Of a DNA stretch of 64,000 bases, positions 1 through 10,352 are shown piece by piece. Under the pieces are notes generated by a model. The model was not told the DNA's origin. It did not search any database and worked only from the letters and a program-made list of their open reading frames with translations. Position numbers and translations under genes: made by a program. Source of the stretch: Candidatus Anaeroferrophillacea bacterium (GTDB taxonomy: Bacteria; Desulfobacterota; Anaeroferrophillalia; Anaeroferrophillales; Anaeroferrophillaceae). Position 1 is the stretch's first letter; the number at the start of each line of letters is the position of its first letter. The DNA lies in the NCBI GenBank assembly GCA_016933675.1, contig JAFGAM010000075.1:1-64000 (forward strand), written 5' to 3'.

Positions 1-277
1 ACAAATAATACCACAAAGTTACCGGTGAAGCTTCTTGTTTTTCAGGAATTATCGTTATTTTTGCATAGGGTTTTGCAAGAACCTCTTGTCTGAGGAAAAT
101 GGCGACATCGCCCTCACAGACCGCCGCGAAACCCGGTACAAGCGCCGGTCTGAAGGCGCATAGTAAGCCGATCCGGCGCCGATTGCAATCCGTTTTTCCC
201 GTTGCACCGCGGCGGATGGCATGGTATATCCACGAAAACCTGAGCTTTTTGTGATGATTGTGTCAAGGAGTACGGTG

Positions 278-1468
<1,191 letters not shown>

Positions 1469-1500
1469 ACAAATGGTACATTGATTACGGGAAAGATTAT

Positions 1501-1576
1501 GATTATCGGCGATTGCTTTGGGTGAGTTGCCACGAAAAGATTATCGGCAATTGCTTTGGGTGAGTTGCCACGAAAA
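1501..1576. repeat. Two tandem copies of a 38-bp unit, GATTATCGGC[G/A]ATTGCTTTGGGTGAGTTGCCACGAAAA
   Basis: Copies 1501-1538 and 1539-1576 differ at one position; head-to-tail. Confidence 0.95.
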
Positions 1577-1799
1577 GGCATCATCACCAAGGTACCGAAT
1601 ACTCCGGATGTCCCCGGTCACCACGTCTGTCACGCCATTGTTATCTCGGGTTGCATGTAAAGCTTGTTATAAAAAATAATGTTGAGCCTTCGGCGCAAAT
1701 TGCCAGGCTGGAGCATGGCGCTCCCAGGGAAGAGGGCGGACACCCCCAGGCACGCGCTCCTTCAAATCCGGACGCGCCCGAGTTTAATCGACCACTCGT

Positions 1800-2618
1800 T
1801 CAGAGCGGGCGCGCGGAGCCCGCCCTGCACATCTCCACCGCATCGCCCTCACCAACCCCCAGCTCCGCGCTTGCATTGCCGTTCCGGATCGCAATCTCAA
1901 CCATCCCACTGCTGCCGATATAGGCAAGTGGATGGCCGGGCTTTACTTCGCCGTAGGTTCGGACGATTCGTAGTGGCGCGGAGTTTCCTGCCTTGACCGT
2001 CCAGTCGCCTCCATCCGCAATCATCCCGGCCTCCAGGGAGGTGATGAGGTTGCCGAAGTGGTCGGTGGCGATGATCTCTCCTGCCCAGCCTTTTTCATCC
2101 CCCAGTGGGCGATTTTGCCACCTTTCCATTCTCATGCACTCCGCGGCATCAATCGCGGGGCCGAAGGCTTCGAGCGGGACTCCGACGGCGAGGTGGGCGG
2201 CGGCGGGACTGAAGATGTCGCGGCCGTGGAAGGTGGCGCTAGGGTTCGCGAACTGGTAGTTCGCGTTCGTCAGTTCGTGGCAGCGGACGCTTGGCCAGCG
2301 CTCGAAGATGAGGGTGAGCAGGCCGTTGTCGGGAGCGATGAATCGGTATGGCCCGGCTTGGACGCCGATGGCTCTCCGGGTGGCCATACCGACGCCGGGA
2401 TCGACGACGCTGACGAAGATCGTACCATCCGGGAAGTAGCCACTGGAGCGGTCGAGGTGGAAGGCGGCTTGACGGACGTTTCGCGGGCCGATGGCGTGGG
2501 TGAGGTCGATCACGCGGGCCTCGCGGCAGATGGTGGCGATGACGCCCTTCATAACGCCGACGAAGGTGTCTTCAAGGCCGAAATCGGTGAGCAGGGCGAT
2601 GACGGGTGGCTGGTGCAT
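1800..2618 (-). CDS. SAM hydroxide adenosyltransferase / SAM-dependent halogenase superfamily protein (DUF62)
   Basis: MHQPPVIALLTDFGLEDTFVGVMKGVI...VSVVDPGVG...APDNGLLT motifs typical of the family. Confidence 0.85.
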   Translation of the reverse strand: MHQPPVIALLTDFGLEDTFVGVMKGVIATICREARVIDLTHAIGPRNVRQAAFHLDRSSGYFPDGTIFVSVVDPGVGMATRRAIGVQAGPYRFIAPDNGLLTLIFERWPSVRCHELTNANYQFANPSATFHGRDIFSPAAAHLAVGVPLEAFGPAIDAAECMRMERWQNRPLGDEKGWAGEIIATDHFGNLITSLEAGMIADGGDWTVKAGNSAPLRIVRTYGEVKPGHPLAYIGSSGMVEIAIRNGNASAELGVGEGDAVEMCRAGSARPL

Positions 2619-2713
2619 GAACGTCAGTAGTTGGCCAAGAATGAATGATAAAAACCGCTTTCAGGTTCGCAGGCCGTGATAATGGTGATGGTCAAGACGA
2701 AGGGTGACGTGGA

Positions 2714-2776
2714 ATCCAGGAGTCAGACGCCGGAAGTCAGGATCAGGAACCTGGAGCCTGGAGTCTGAAGTCAAAA
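2714..2776 (+). repeat. Degenerate heptanucleotide array, locus 1 (9 heptads)
   Basis: atccagg/agtcaga/cgccgga/agtcagg/atcagga/acctgga/gcctgga/gtctgaa/gtcaaaa; 7-bp register kept without slippage. Confidence 0.8.
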
Positions 2777-2780
2777 TAAT

Positions 2781-4559
2781 TCAAACCTGCTCCCACGAAA
2801 AGGCAGTGATGTTGCGCTCGGCGCGGCTGAACTCGACCGCTACCAGATAGACTGCGGGAAATCCGCCGGCGGTTTCGGGGCCCGGGGCCGCGCCGGGCGC
2901 GATACCCGGCGTAGCGGCGCCGGGGGGAGCGTCGTCCGCGGCGCCGCCCGTTCTGCCGGCCGCGGTGTTGCCCGTCACGACGCGTGCGGTGCCGCCCATT
3001 CTGCCGGTCGGGCTGCCGCTTGCGGTGCCGCCCGTCACACCGGGCAGGCCGCTGGCCCCCATGCCGGTGTCTACCCCGCCGACCTTCGCCGGCCCCATGA
3101 ACTTCTCGTGGTATTTCCGTTTCTTGAGCTGTGCTATCGCCGTGCCGGGGCCGCCGGTCTCGTTGACCTTGAACTCGCAGATATACACCCGGCCGGCGAA
3201 GTGCACGGTCATGTCGATGCGGCCTTTATTGGTGGTGTCCTCGGGGGTCACATCCAGCCCCAGGGCGGCGAAGTAGCAGTAGACCACCGAGGCGTAGAAG
3301 CCCTCATAGGCGGTGATCTCGTTCTTGCGGTACCAGTCGTGCGGAATGGAGGCGAAGAAGGCGTGAAACAGATCCCGCAGGCCGTCGAGGTCGTTTTTCT
3401 CCAGTATCCTGAGCAGGATCAGCCGGTTTTGGCTGCTTGTGCCCGCGCCCGCTCCGCGGGTGCAGAAACCCAGCATGCTGTCGGCCAGGCTTTTGCGGAC
3501 CTCGTGGTTGGGAAAGCCGAGATGATAGAGCATATCCTGGTCCATCAGCCGCTCGACCGACTGAATCGTCAGATACCCCGTCTGGAACAGGATCGTTTCC
3601 GGCTCCATCAGACCGACATCGAAACTGCCCAGCAGGGTATCGCCGGCGGTGAGATGCTCCAACTCGGCCAGGTTCACCCGGCGTTTGGCCAGCAGATCGA
3701 TCAGAAACGTCGGGCTGCCGGTTTCGAACCAGTAGTTGCCGTACTCGCGATTATCAAGGAAAAGCAGGATATCGAAGGGATTGTACACCGACTCGCCGAG
3801 GAAATTGTAGCCGTTGTACCAGTGGCGCAGCCGGTCCCGGTCGACCCCGGCCAGATGTTCGCCGAAGGCCTCGTCCAGGTCGGTCTCGGGGTAGCCGCAG
3901 AAACTGCCGTAACGCCGGTCGAGGGTGATGTCTTTCAAATTGTTCAGGCCGGAGAAGATGGAAACCTTGGAAAGCTTGCTCACCCCGGTCAGGAAAACGA
4001 AGTGGATGCAGGCGTCCTGCGCCTTGATGACCGAATAGATATTCCGCAGGCCGTCGCGCAGCTCCCGCGCCCGGTCGGAATCGGTGAGGTTGTCGAGAAT
4101 CGGCTTGTCGTATTCGTCGACCAGGATCACCACCCGCCGGCCGGTGCTTTCATAGATGGCCTTGACAAGATCTGAAAAAACCAGGTGAAGCGATTTTTCC
4201 AGGTTCAGCTCGATGCCGTACTGTTCAGCCGTTTCCGAAAACCGGGATAAAACCGCCTCGTCCAGTTCTTCCTGACGGCGCAGCACCCCGCCGCTGAAAT
4301 CCAGCCGCAGTACCGGGGAGCGGGTCTCCCAGTCCCAGTGCCGCTCCAGGTACAGCCCGGTGAACAGCTCGCGGGTGCCGGCGAAGGCCTCGGCCATGGT
4401 ATCGATGAACAGGCTCTTGCCGAAGCGCCGCGGCCGGGCCATGAAGTAGTAGCGCCCCTCGTTCACCAGCCGGACGATGAAGGGCGTCTTGTCGACGTAG
4501 CAGTAATCGGCCTCGCGCATCACGCGAAAGGTCTGGATACCGATCGGCAGCTTCTTCAT
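2781..4559 (-). CDS. AAA-ATPase-like protein with C-terminal PD-(D/E)XK nuclease-like domain (PF09820/PF08011 type)
   Basis: N-term LPIGIQTFRVMREADYCYVDKTPFI...PRRFGKSLFIDTM; C-term GRIDMTVHFAGRVYICEFKV and VEFSRAERNITAFSWEQV are family hallmarks. Confidence 0.88.
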   Translation of the reverse strand: MKKLPIGIQTFRVMREADYCYVDKTPFIVRLVNEGRYYFMARPRRFGKSLFIDTMAEAFAGTRELFTGLYLERHWDWETRSPVLRLDFSGGVLRRQEELDEAVLSRFSETAEQYGIELNLEKSLHLVFSDLVKAIYESTGRRVVILVDEYDKPILDNLTDSDRARELRDGLRNIYSVIKAQDACIHFVFLTGVSKLSKVSIFSGLNNLKDITLDRRYGSFCGYPETDLDEAFGEHLAGVDRDRLRHWYNGYNFLGESVYNPFDILLFLDNREYGNYWFETGSPTFLIDLLAKRRVNLAELEHLTAGDTLLGSFDVGLMEPETILFQTGYLTIQSVERLMDQDMLYHLGFPNHEVRKSLADSMLGFCTRGAGAGTSSQNRLILLRILEKNDLDGLRDLFHAFFASIPHDWYRKNEITAYEGFYASVVYCYFAALGLDVTPEDTTNKGRIDMTVHFAGRVYICEFKVNETGGPGTAIAQLKKRKYHEKFMGPAKVGGVDTGMGASGLPGVTGGTASGSPTGRMGGTARVVTGNTAAGRTGGAADDAPPGAATPGIAPGAAPGPETAGGFPAVYLVAVEFSRAERNITAFSWEQV

Positions 4560-4715
4560 GCGTTGGCTTCCTCACTCCGGCTCTGTCTGTACTCAGTAGT
4601 GTCCAGTAGGCTTTTTGCGGAACAATACCCCAGGGAAGTCAGGCGGCAACAGTCGTTCCGGACATCATTGGCACCTGCCAACGAGGAATGGCATGAATGG
4701 CTGATTATTGCAAGG

Positions 4716-5159
4716 TTACCTTTTGTGCCGGAAATAATCCTCGATAATCCGCCGGTGATCAAAAACGATCGGCTCGGGCAGGGTGGCGGCGGTAAACACC
4801 GCCGCGTTGAGGGCGTCGTCGGCGGCCGTTGGAGGACCGTCGGCATCGGCGATGAAGACCGTGCTGATGGTGTGCTGGCGCGGGTCGCGGTCGGGATCGG
4901 AGTAGGTGTGGAACTGCTCCCGCAGCCGCACCACGAGCGAGGTCTCCTCCAGTGCTTCCCGTACCGCCGCGGTCTCCAGGCTTTCGCCGTAATCCACAAA
5001 ACCGCCCGGCAGGGCCCAGCCATGGGGCTCGTTACGGCGCTCGATGAGAACGATGCCGCCGCCGGTGCGGATGATGATGTCCACCGTCGGCACCGGGTTG
5101 CGGTATACCGGCAACCGCGTGCCGCAGGCTGGACAGATGATGGTGCCTCGGGTACTCAT
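4716..5159 (-). CDS. NUDIX hydrolase
   Basis: Nudix box [25 protein letters not shown]-terminal CPACG zinc-ribbon-like start. Confidence 0.88.
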   Translation of the reverse strand: MSTRGTIICPACGTRLPVYRNPVPTVDIIIRTGGGIVLIERRNEPHGWALPGGFVDYGESLETAAVREALEETSLVVRLREQFHTYSDPDRDPRQHTISTVFIADADGPPTAADDALNAAVFTAATLPEPIVFDHRRIIEDYFRHKR

Positions 5160-5190
5160 AGGTGCGGATACTCCTTTCCGGATGGACCCG

Positions 5191-5237
5191 GATAGACACG
5201 GATGCCGAAATCTTATCCCTATGCATCCGTGCTTATC
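5191..5237. repeat. Intergenic inverted repeat (15-bp arms, 2 mismatches, 17-nt loop)
   Basis: gatagacacggatgc (5191-5205) vs gcatccgtgcttatc (5223-5237). Confidence 0.65.
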
Positions 5238-5291
5238 GACGTTTATTCATGCTTGCCAACAAAATGTGTCGGCAACTGGCGGGTTGGATGA

Positions 5292-7961
5292 TCATCCTGA
5301 CTCCATCAGATACCCGGCCAGCAGCCGCTCTTCGCCCCGGCGGTCGTCAACCTCACCGTTCAGCCGCGCGTCCCGCAGGCGCTCAAGCAAGCGCTTGAAG
5401 CGCGGCCCCGGTGCCAGCCCGGCGGCAATGAGGTCGTGACCGGTAAGCGCCGGTTCGATAAACTGCAAGGTGGTGATATAGTTCGAAATGGCCCGCCGGG
5501 CATGGTGGTTTTCCAGCGCCGCCATGAGGTAGAGTACCGCCTCCAAGGGCAGGGTTTCGAGCCGCCGGGTCAATTCGGCGGGGGTCAGATCCCAGCCGTT
5601 GCCGGCGCCGGAAAGGCGCATCAACTCGGTTCCGATGTGGTGCGTCCGGCGGCGGGCGGCAAGGAAATCGTCACGGGAACCGTCGGGCATCTCGAGGCGT
5701 TCGACATGCGCCGCCGCCCGTTCCGGCTCCTCACCGTGGAGGAATCCGAGCAGGTACACCTGCCACGCCTCCACCGGCTGTTCGTGATACAGGAATCCGT
5801 ACCACGATAGCACATCGCGCACCGCCGGCACCACATCATCCAGATTCCGGCCCACCGGGGCGCCGGGAAAGACCTGTTCCCAGACGTCGTATTCGTCGAG
5901 ACGAATAAATATCGGCAAAGGGTCGGCCTCGCGGACGCACTGCCGGAACTCGGCAAAAATGCGGCGGCCGTCGAGCCGCCGGACGAACCCCATGCGGACG
6001 GCATTGGCAATCAGGTGATCGGTCTGCCGGCCGATGGTAAAACCGAACTTCTGCTCGAAGCGCACCGCCCGGAAAATGCGGGTGGGATCCTCGACGAAGC
6101 TGAAGTTGTGCAGCACGCGGATGGTCTTTTCCTTCAGATCACGCCCGGCGCCGAAGTAGTCCCGAAGCTGGCCGAAATTTTTCACGTTCAGACATACAAC
6201 CAGAGTATTGATTGTAAAATCACGACGATAGAGATCGACCTTTAAAGAGCTTTCCGATACCTTCGGAAGGCTGGCAGGGGTATCATAGTATTCCATCCGG
6301 GTACTGGCAACGTCCACCTTGAAGCCGTCGGGAAAAACGATCACCGCGGTACGGAAGGTTTCGTGGGTGTGGCAGCGGCAGCCGTGCTCCCGGGCATAAG
6401 ACCGGGCCAGGGCGATGCCGTCGCCCTCGACGACGATGTCGATGTCGAGGTTGTCGCGCCGCAGCAGCATATCGCGGACAATGCCGCCGACAAGGAAGGC
6501 GCCGACCTCGATCCGGTCCGCCAGTTCGCCCAACTGTTTCAGGACCTTCAGCGCCCGTTCAGGCAACTGCTCGCGCATCAGGGAGGAAACCGAACGCACC
6601 CGGGGCCCGGCGGCGGAAGCTGCCGTGCCGGTACCGTTTTCCCCGGCGGTGAGCTGTTCGTGGAGGGCCCGGAGCAGATCCTTGCGGGTGATGGCGCCCA
6701 CCACCATGCCGCCGGGATCGACCACCGGCAGGAAACGCTGGTTACGCTCGACGATCAGCTCCTGGATGCGCGGCAGTTCGGCTTCCGGCTCCACCGGGCG
6801 GTAGTCGGTGGTCATGTATTCCCGCACCGCCACCTCCTTCAGGCCGTGATAGACCCCCTTCTCCACCACCTGGCGAGTGATGATCCCGGTCAGCCGGCGG
6901 CCGTTTTCCTCCGCAGCGTCCACCACCGGCAGGACATTGATATTGTAGCGCGTGAGGATCTCCGCCGCCTCGCCGAGACTGGCATCCTCGGCCACCGTGA
7001 GTACCGGCGCGGTCATCAGCTCGGCGGCGGTGAGCGCCGGTTCAACCACCTCTTCCAACGCCGCCAGAAGCTGCTCGCGGCACTGCACCAGGGTCAAATC
7101 ACGGGACACCGCCGCGGCGGCGTATTGATGCCCGCCGCCGGCGAAGCGCTCCGCCACCCGGGCAACGTTGACCCGCGGGTTGCGGCTGCGGGCGATGAGG
7201 TACACCTTACCCTCGAGGCGTACGAGGGCGAAGATAACGTCGATCTTTTCCATGTCCCGCAGGCGGTGGACGATGAGCGCCACCTCGGGGACATACTCCT
7301 CGCGGCCGGCCTCGGTGATGACGATCCGCTGGCCGCGGACGATGACCTCGGAGAGGTTGGTCAGCAGGTCGTTGAGCAGCGACACCTGGCGCCGGTCGAG
7401 GGTGGTGTTGATGACGTCGGCCACCAGCGACAGGACGGCACCCTGGGCCAGCAGCCGGGCACCGGCACGAAAATCCCGTGCGGTGGTGGATTCGTTGGTC
7501 AGCGAACTGGTATCCTCGAAGAGGCCGATCATCATCATCGTCGCCTCGTCGGCGGAGACGGCAATGCCGCGTTCGGCCAGGAGCTCGGAGAGCAGGGTCA
7601 CCGTCGCCCCCACCGGCGCCACCAGTTCCACCTCGGTGCCCCGGATATCACCGGGGGCATCCGGGTGGTGGTCGTAAACGCAGGTGGCGATGTCCTCCCG
7701 CACCGCGAGCGCCGCGAAGGCACCGATGCGGTCGGGCTGGCGGGTATCGACGATGATCAACCGGCTGACCTCATCGAGATCGATATCCTTGAGACGCTTG
7801 AAGGGAAAGATGAAGGAGGCGGAACTGAGAAAGAAGTCACGGATACTTTTTTCCTGGCTGCCGGAAAAGACCATCACCGCGTCGGGGTAGAGATGACGCA
7901 CCGCCAGCATGGAGGCCAGGGCGTCGAAATCGGCGTTCAGATGGGTGGTGATGATGTCCAT
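5292..7961 (-). CDS. DHH phosphoesterase-CBS-CBS-polyA polymerase/tRNA nucleotidyltransferase fusion (A-adding type)
   Basis: DHH-type N-term (THLNADFDALASMLAV..., VYDHHPD), two CBS repeats, then LVGGIVRDMLLRRDNLDIDIVVEGDG nucleotidyltransferase motif. Confidence 0.9.
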   Translation of the reverse strand: MDIITTHLNADFDALASMLAVRHLYPDAVMVFSGSQEKSIRDFFLSSASFIFPFKRLKDIDLDEVSRLIIVDTRQPDRIGAFAALAVREDIATCVYDHHPDAPGDIRGTEVELVAPVGATVTLLSELLAERGIAVSADEATMMMIGLFEDTSSLTNESTTARDFRAGARLLAQGAVLSLVADVINTTLDRRQVSLLNDLLTNLSEVIVRGQRIVITEAGREEYVPEVALIVHRLRDMEKIDVIFALVRLEGKVYLIARSRNPRVNVARVAERFAGGGHQYAAAAVSRDLTLVQCREQLLAALEEVVEPALTAAELMTAPVLTVAEDASLGEAAEILTRYNINVLPVVDAAEENGRRLTGIITRQVVEKGVYHGLKEVAVREYMTTDYRPVEPEAELPRIQELIVERNQRFLPVVDPGGMVVGAITRKDLLRALHEQLTAGENGTGTAASAAGPRVRSVSSLMREQLPERALKVLKQLGELADRIEVGAFLVGGIVRDMLLRRDNLDIDIVVEGDGIALARSYAREHGCRCHTHETFRTAVIVFPDGFKVDVASTRMEYYDTPASLPKVSESSLKVDLYRRDFTINTLVVCLNVKNFGQLRDYFGAGRDLKEKTIRVLHNFSFVEDPTRIFRAVRFEQKFGFTIGRQTDHLIANAVRMGFVRRLDGRRIFAEFRQCVREADPLPIFIRLDEYDVWEQVFPGAPVGRNLDDVVPAVRDVLSWYGFLYHEQPVEAWQVYLLGFLHGEEPERAAAHVERLEMPDGSRDDFLAARRRTHHIGTELMRLSGAGNGWDLTPAELTRRLETLPLEAVLYLMAALENHHARRAISNYITTLQFIEPALTGHDLIAAGLAPGPRFKRLLERLRDARLNGEVDDRRGEERLLAGYLMESG

Positions 7962-8935
7962 TACTCTTTTTCCCGCGGGTGATACCGCTTATATACCGCC
8001 AGCAACCGACCGCTGTCCACCCGGGTATAAATCTGGGTGGTGGCCAGATCGGCATGCCCCAGCAGGCTCTGGACGATACGCAGATCCGCCCCGCCGGCCA
8101 GCAGATGGGTGGCGAAGGCGTGGCGCAGCAGGTGGGGATAGACCTTGCGCTGAATACCTGCCTGGCGGGCGTAGCGGGTGATGTTCTTCCAGAACCCCTC
8201 GCGGGTCAGGGGGCGGCCGGAGCGGTTGAGAAACAAGTGGGGCGACATGCGCCCTTTCAGAAACCGCGGCCGCACGGTGTCGAGGTACTCCCGCAGTTGC
8301 GCCAGCACCCCGAATGGCAGCGGCACCACCCGCTCCTTGTCCCCCTTGCCGATCACCGTCACCGCGCCGAGATTGAAGCTGATCCGGTCCACCGTCATCG
8401 CCACCAGTTCGGACACCCGAACCCCGGTGGCATAGAGCACCGCCAGCATGATGCGGTCGCGGGCGCCGAGCGCGGTGGCAGCATCGGGGGCCGCCAACAG
8501 GGTTTCCACTTCGGCGATGGAGATCACCGGCGGCAGCCGCTGGCGGAGTTTGGGGGCGTCCAGCAGCGCCATGGGATTGGCCGCCAGGGTACCCTGCTGG
8601 CAGAGATAACGGAAAAACATCCCCAGGGCGGAACCGCGGCGGCGGATGGAGGCGGGAGCGTAATCCGGTCTCAGCCCCTGCAGATAGTCGGCCAGCAGCA
8701 TGACGTCGATCTGCTCCGGCCCGGCGATGCCGCGGGCGGCGAGAAAGCGCTGAAAATGCCGGCAGTCGGTCTCATAGGAGGAAACCGTTCGGGGCGACAG
8801 ACCCCGTTCCAGGGAGAGATAATCGAGAAAGCACTCCACCAGTTCATCTCCCGGCAGAACCGACGGTGCCGACGGGGCCGTCCCCGCCGCCGCCGTGTCG
8901 GTGGCGGAAAAGGCATCAGGATTCTTTTTCGGCAC
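7961..8935 (-). CDS. Site-specific tyrosine recombinase, XerC/XerD family
   Basis: LYATGVRVSELVAM, HLLRHAFATHLLAGGADLRIVQSLLGHADLATTQIYTRV: the R-H-R-H-Y catalytic set is present. Confidence 0.9.
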   Translation of the reverse strand: MPKKNPDAFSATDTAAAGTAPSAPSVLPGDELVECFLDYLSLERGLSPRTVSSYETDCRHFQRFLAARGIAGPEQIDVMLLADYLQGLRPDYAPASIRRRGSALGMFFRYLCQQGTLAANPMALLDAPKLRQRLPPVISIAEVETLLAAPDAATALGARDRIMLAVLYATGVRVSELVAMTVDRISFNLGAVTVIGKGDKERVVPLPFGVLAQLREYLDTVRPRFLKGRMSPHLFLNRSGRPLTREGFWKNITRYARQAGIQRKVYPHLLRHAFATHLLAGGADLRIVQSLLGHADLATTQIYTRVDSGRLLAVYKRYHPREKE

Positions 8936-9167
8936 CGAAATCCCTGAACCCGCCGGTGCTATCCCCCTGGGGTGTCACCAGGGCGATGGCGTGCTTGTAG
9001 AGCAGGTGGCTGATGTAGCCGTCATTGAGCACCAGGGAAAAATTGTCAAAACTGCTGATCAACCCTTCGCAGGTGCCGCCGTCAAGCAGCCGGACGGTAA
9101 CCCGCACCCGCTCCCGCCGCAGCCGGTTGAGAAACTGTTCCTGGACGTTCGCGCCCGGTTTGCCCAT
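8916..9167 (-). CDS. hfq: RNA chaperone Hfq (divergent)
   Basis: NVQEQFLNRLRRERVRVTVRLLDGGTCEGLISSFDNFSLVLNDGYISHLLYKHAIALVTP has Sm1/Sm2 layout and the YKHAI signature; internal Met with AGGTGG RBS chosen over the longer ORF. Confidence 0.85.
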   Translation of the reverse strand: MGKPGANVQEQFLNRLRRERVRVTVRLLDGGTCEGLISSFDNFSLVLNDGYISHLLYKHAIALVTPQGDSTGGFRDFGAEKES

Positions 9168-9420
9168 TGCCGCCACCTCTCCCGTCATGATGAAACCGCA
9201 ACAACCGCCGGTCAACAATACCGGATGGCATCGTATCCACCCCGGATCCACGACACGTCCCTGCCCGACCAGGCATGGCAAAAGGAGTCATGCCGGACCA
9301 TTTCGCATATCCACGGGGTACGCCCCCCCGACCAGGCGGTCCGTTCACCGCCGCCGGAGCAACCCGCTTTACAGCGGCACGGTCCGTGTGATATTATCCA
9401 ATTCTTTTGCCGTACGCAAG

Positions 9421-9436
9421 GATATTCAAGAATATC
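9421..9436. promoter_or_regulatory. Perfect dyad GATATTC-AA-GAATATC upstream of moxR-like gene (possible operator)
   Basis: 7-bp perfect arms, 2-nt spacer, ending 42 nt before the predicted start. Confidence 0.4.
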
Positions 9437-9478
9437 AACAGGATCAGCACAAAGATCGAACCCGCTGAAAGGACTGCC

Positions 9479-10345
9479 ATGAACCGCTTCTCACGCTACG
9501 GCGGCACCAAGTCATATATCGCCTCCAAAGCCCTGCAGAACGACGTCAATGTCGCCATCGCCCTCGGCCGGCCGCTGCTCATCAAGGGGGAGCCGGGCAC
9601 CGGCAAAACCCTGCTGGCCGCCAGCGTCGCCGAGGCGCTGGAAACCGAACTGCTCACCTGGACGATCAAGTCCTCCACCAAGGCCCAGGACGGGCTCTAT
9701 GTCTACGACACCGTCCAGCGGCTCAACGACGCCCGTTTCGGTGACAATGACATCTCCGACATCAAACAGTACATCAAGCTCGGAAAACTGGGCCAGTCAT
9801 TCAACACCGACCGCCAGGTGGTGCTGCTGATCGACGAGATCGACAAGGCCGACATCGAGTTCCCCAACGACCTGCTCACCGAACTGGACCAGATGCAGTT
9901 CTACATTCCCGAGACCGGCGAGACGGTGGCCGCCCGCCGGCGCCCGGTGGTGATCATTACCAGCAACTCGGAAAAGGAGCTGCCCGACGCCTTTCTCCGG
10001 CGCTGCGTCTTCCACTACATCGCCTTCCCCGAACCGGCGTTCATGGAGGATATCGTCCGGGTACACTTCCCCGATCTTGAAACCCAACTGCTGCAGGAGG
10101 GAATCAAGGCCTTCTACCGCCTGCGGGAGATCGACGAACTGCGCAAGAAACCCTCCACCAGCGAACTCATCGACTGGCTGCGGGCGCTGGTCGCTTCCAG
10201 CACGAAGACGAAGGAACTGGCGCAGGATCTGCCTTTCCTCGGCGCCCTGCTGAAGAACGAGCAGGACTATCACCGGGTCGCCGGACCGCCTGCCGCCGGC
10301 GGAAATGCGGGCGGCGGCCGCCGATCCTTCGCCGCCTTCCGTTAG
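9479..10345 (+). CDS. MoxR-type AAA+ ATPase
   Basis: GRPLLIKGEPGTGKTLLAASVAEAL Walker A; VVLLIDEIDKADIEFPNDLL Walker B; VIITSNSEKELPDAFLRRC. Confidence 0.9.
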   Translation: MNRFSRYGGTKSYIASKALQNDVNVAIALGRPLLIKGEPGTGKTLLAASVAEALETELLTWTIKSSTKAQDGLYVYDTVQRLNDARFGDNDISDIKQYIKLGKLGQSFNTDRQVVLLIDEIDKADIEFPNDLLTELDQMQFYIPETGETVAARRRPVVIITSNSEKELPDAFLRRCVFHYIAFPEPAFMEDIVRVHFPDLETQLLQEGIKAFYRLREIDELRKKPSTSELIDWLRALVASSTKTKELAQDLPFLGALLKNEQDYHRVAGPPAAGGNAGGGRRSFAAFR

Positions 10346-10352
10346 GAAGCCG

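Noticed and set aside
2862-3095. Possible CRISPR-like repeat block
   Set aside because: Repeats are degenerate, have no regular spacer structure and are in frame inside a coding sequence.
2781-4559. AAA-ATPase/PD-(D/E)XK protein as a dedicated anti-phage system
   Set aside because: Family is widespread and functionally undefined; no companion defence genes, so only the insertion was reported.
6363-7982. 539-aa ORF on + strand
   Set aside because: Antisense to the well-supported DHH-CBS-polyA polymerase gene; long shadow ORFs are expected in GC-rich DNA and the translation is low-complexity His/Asp/Gly-rich.
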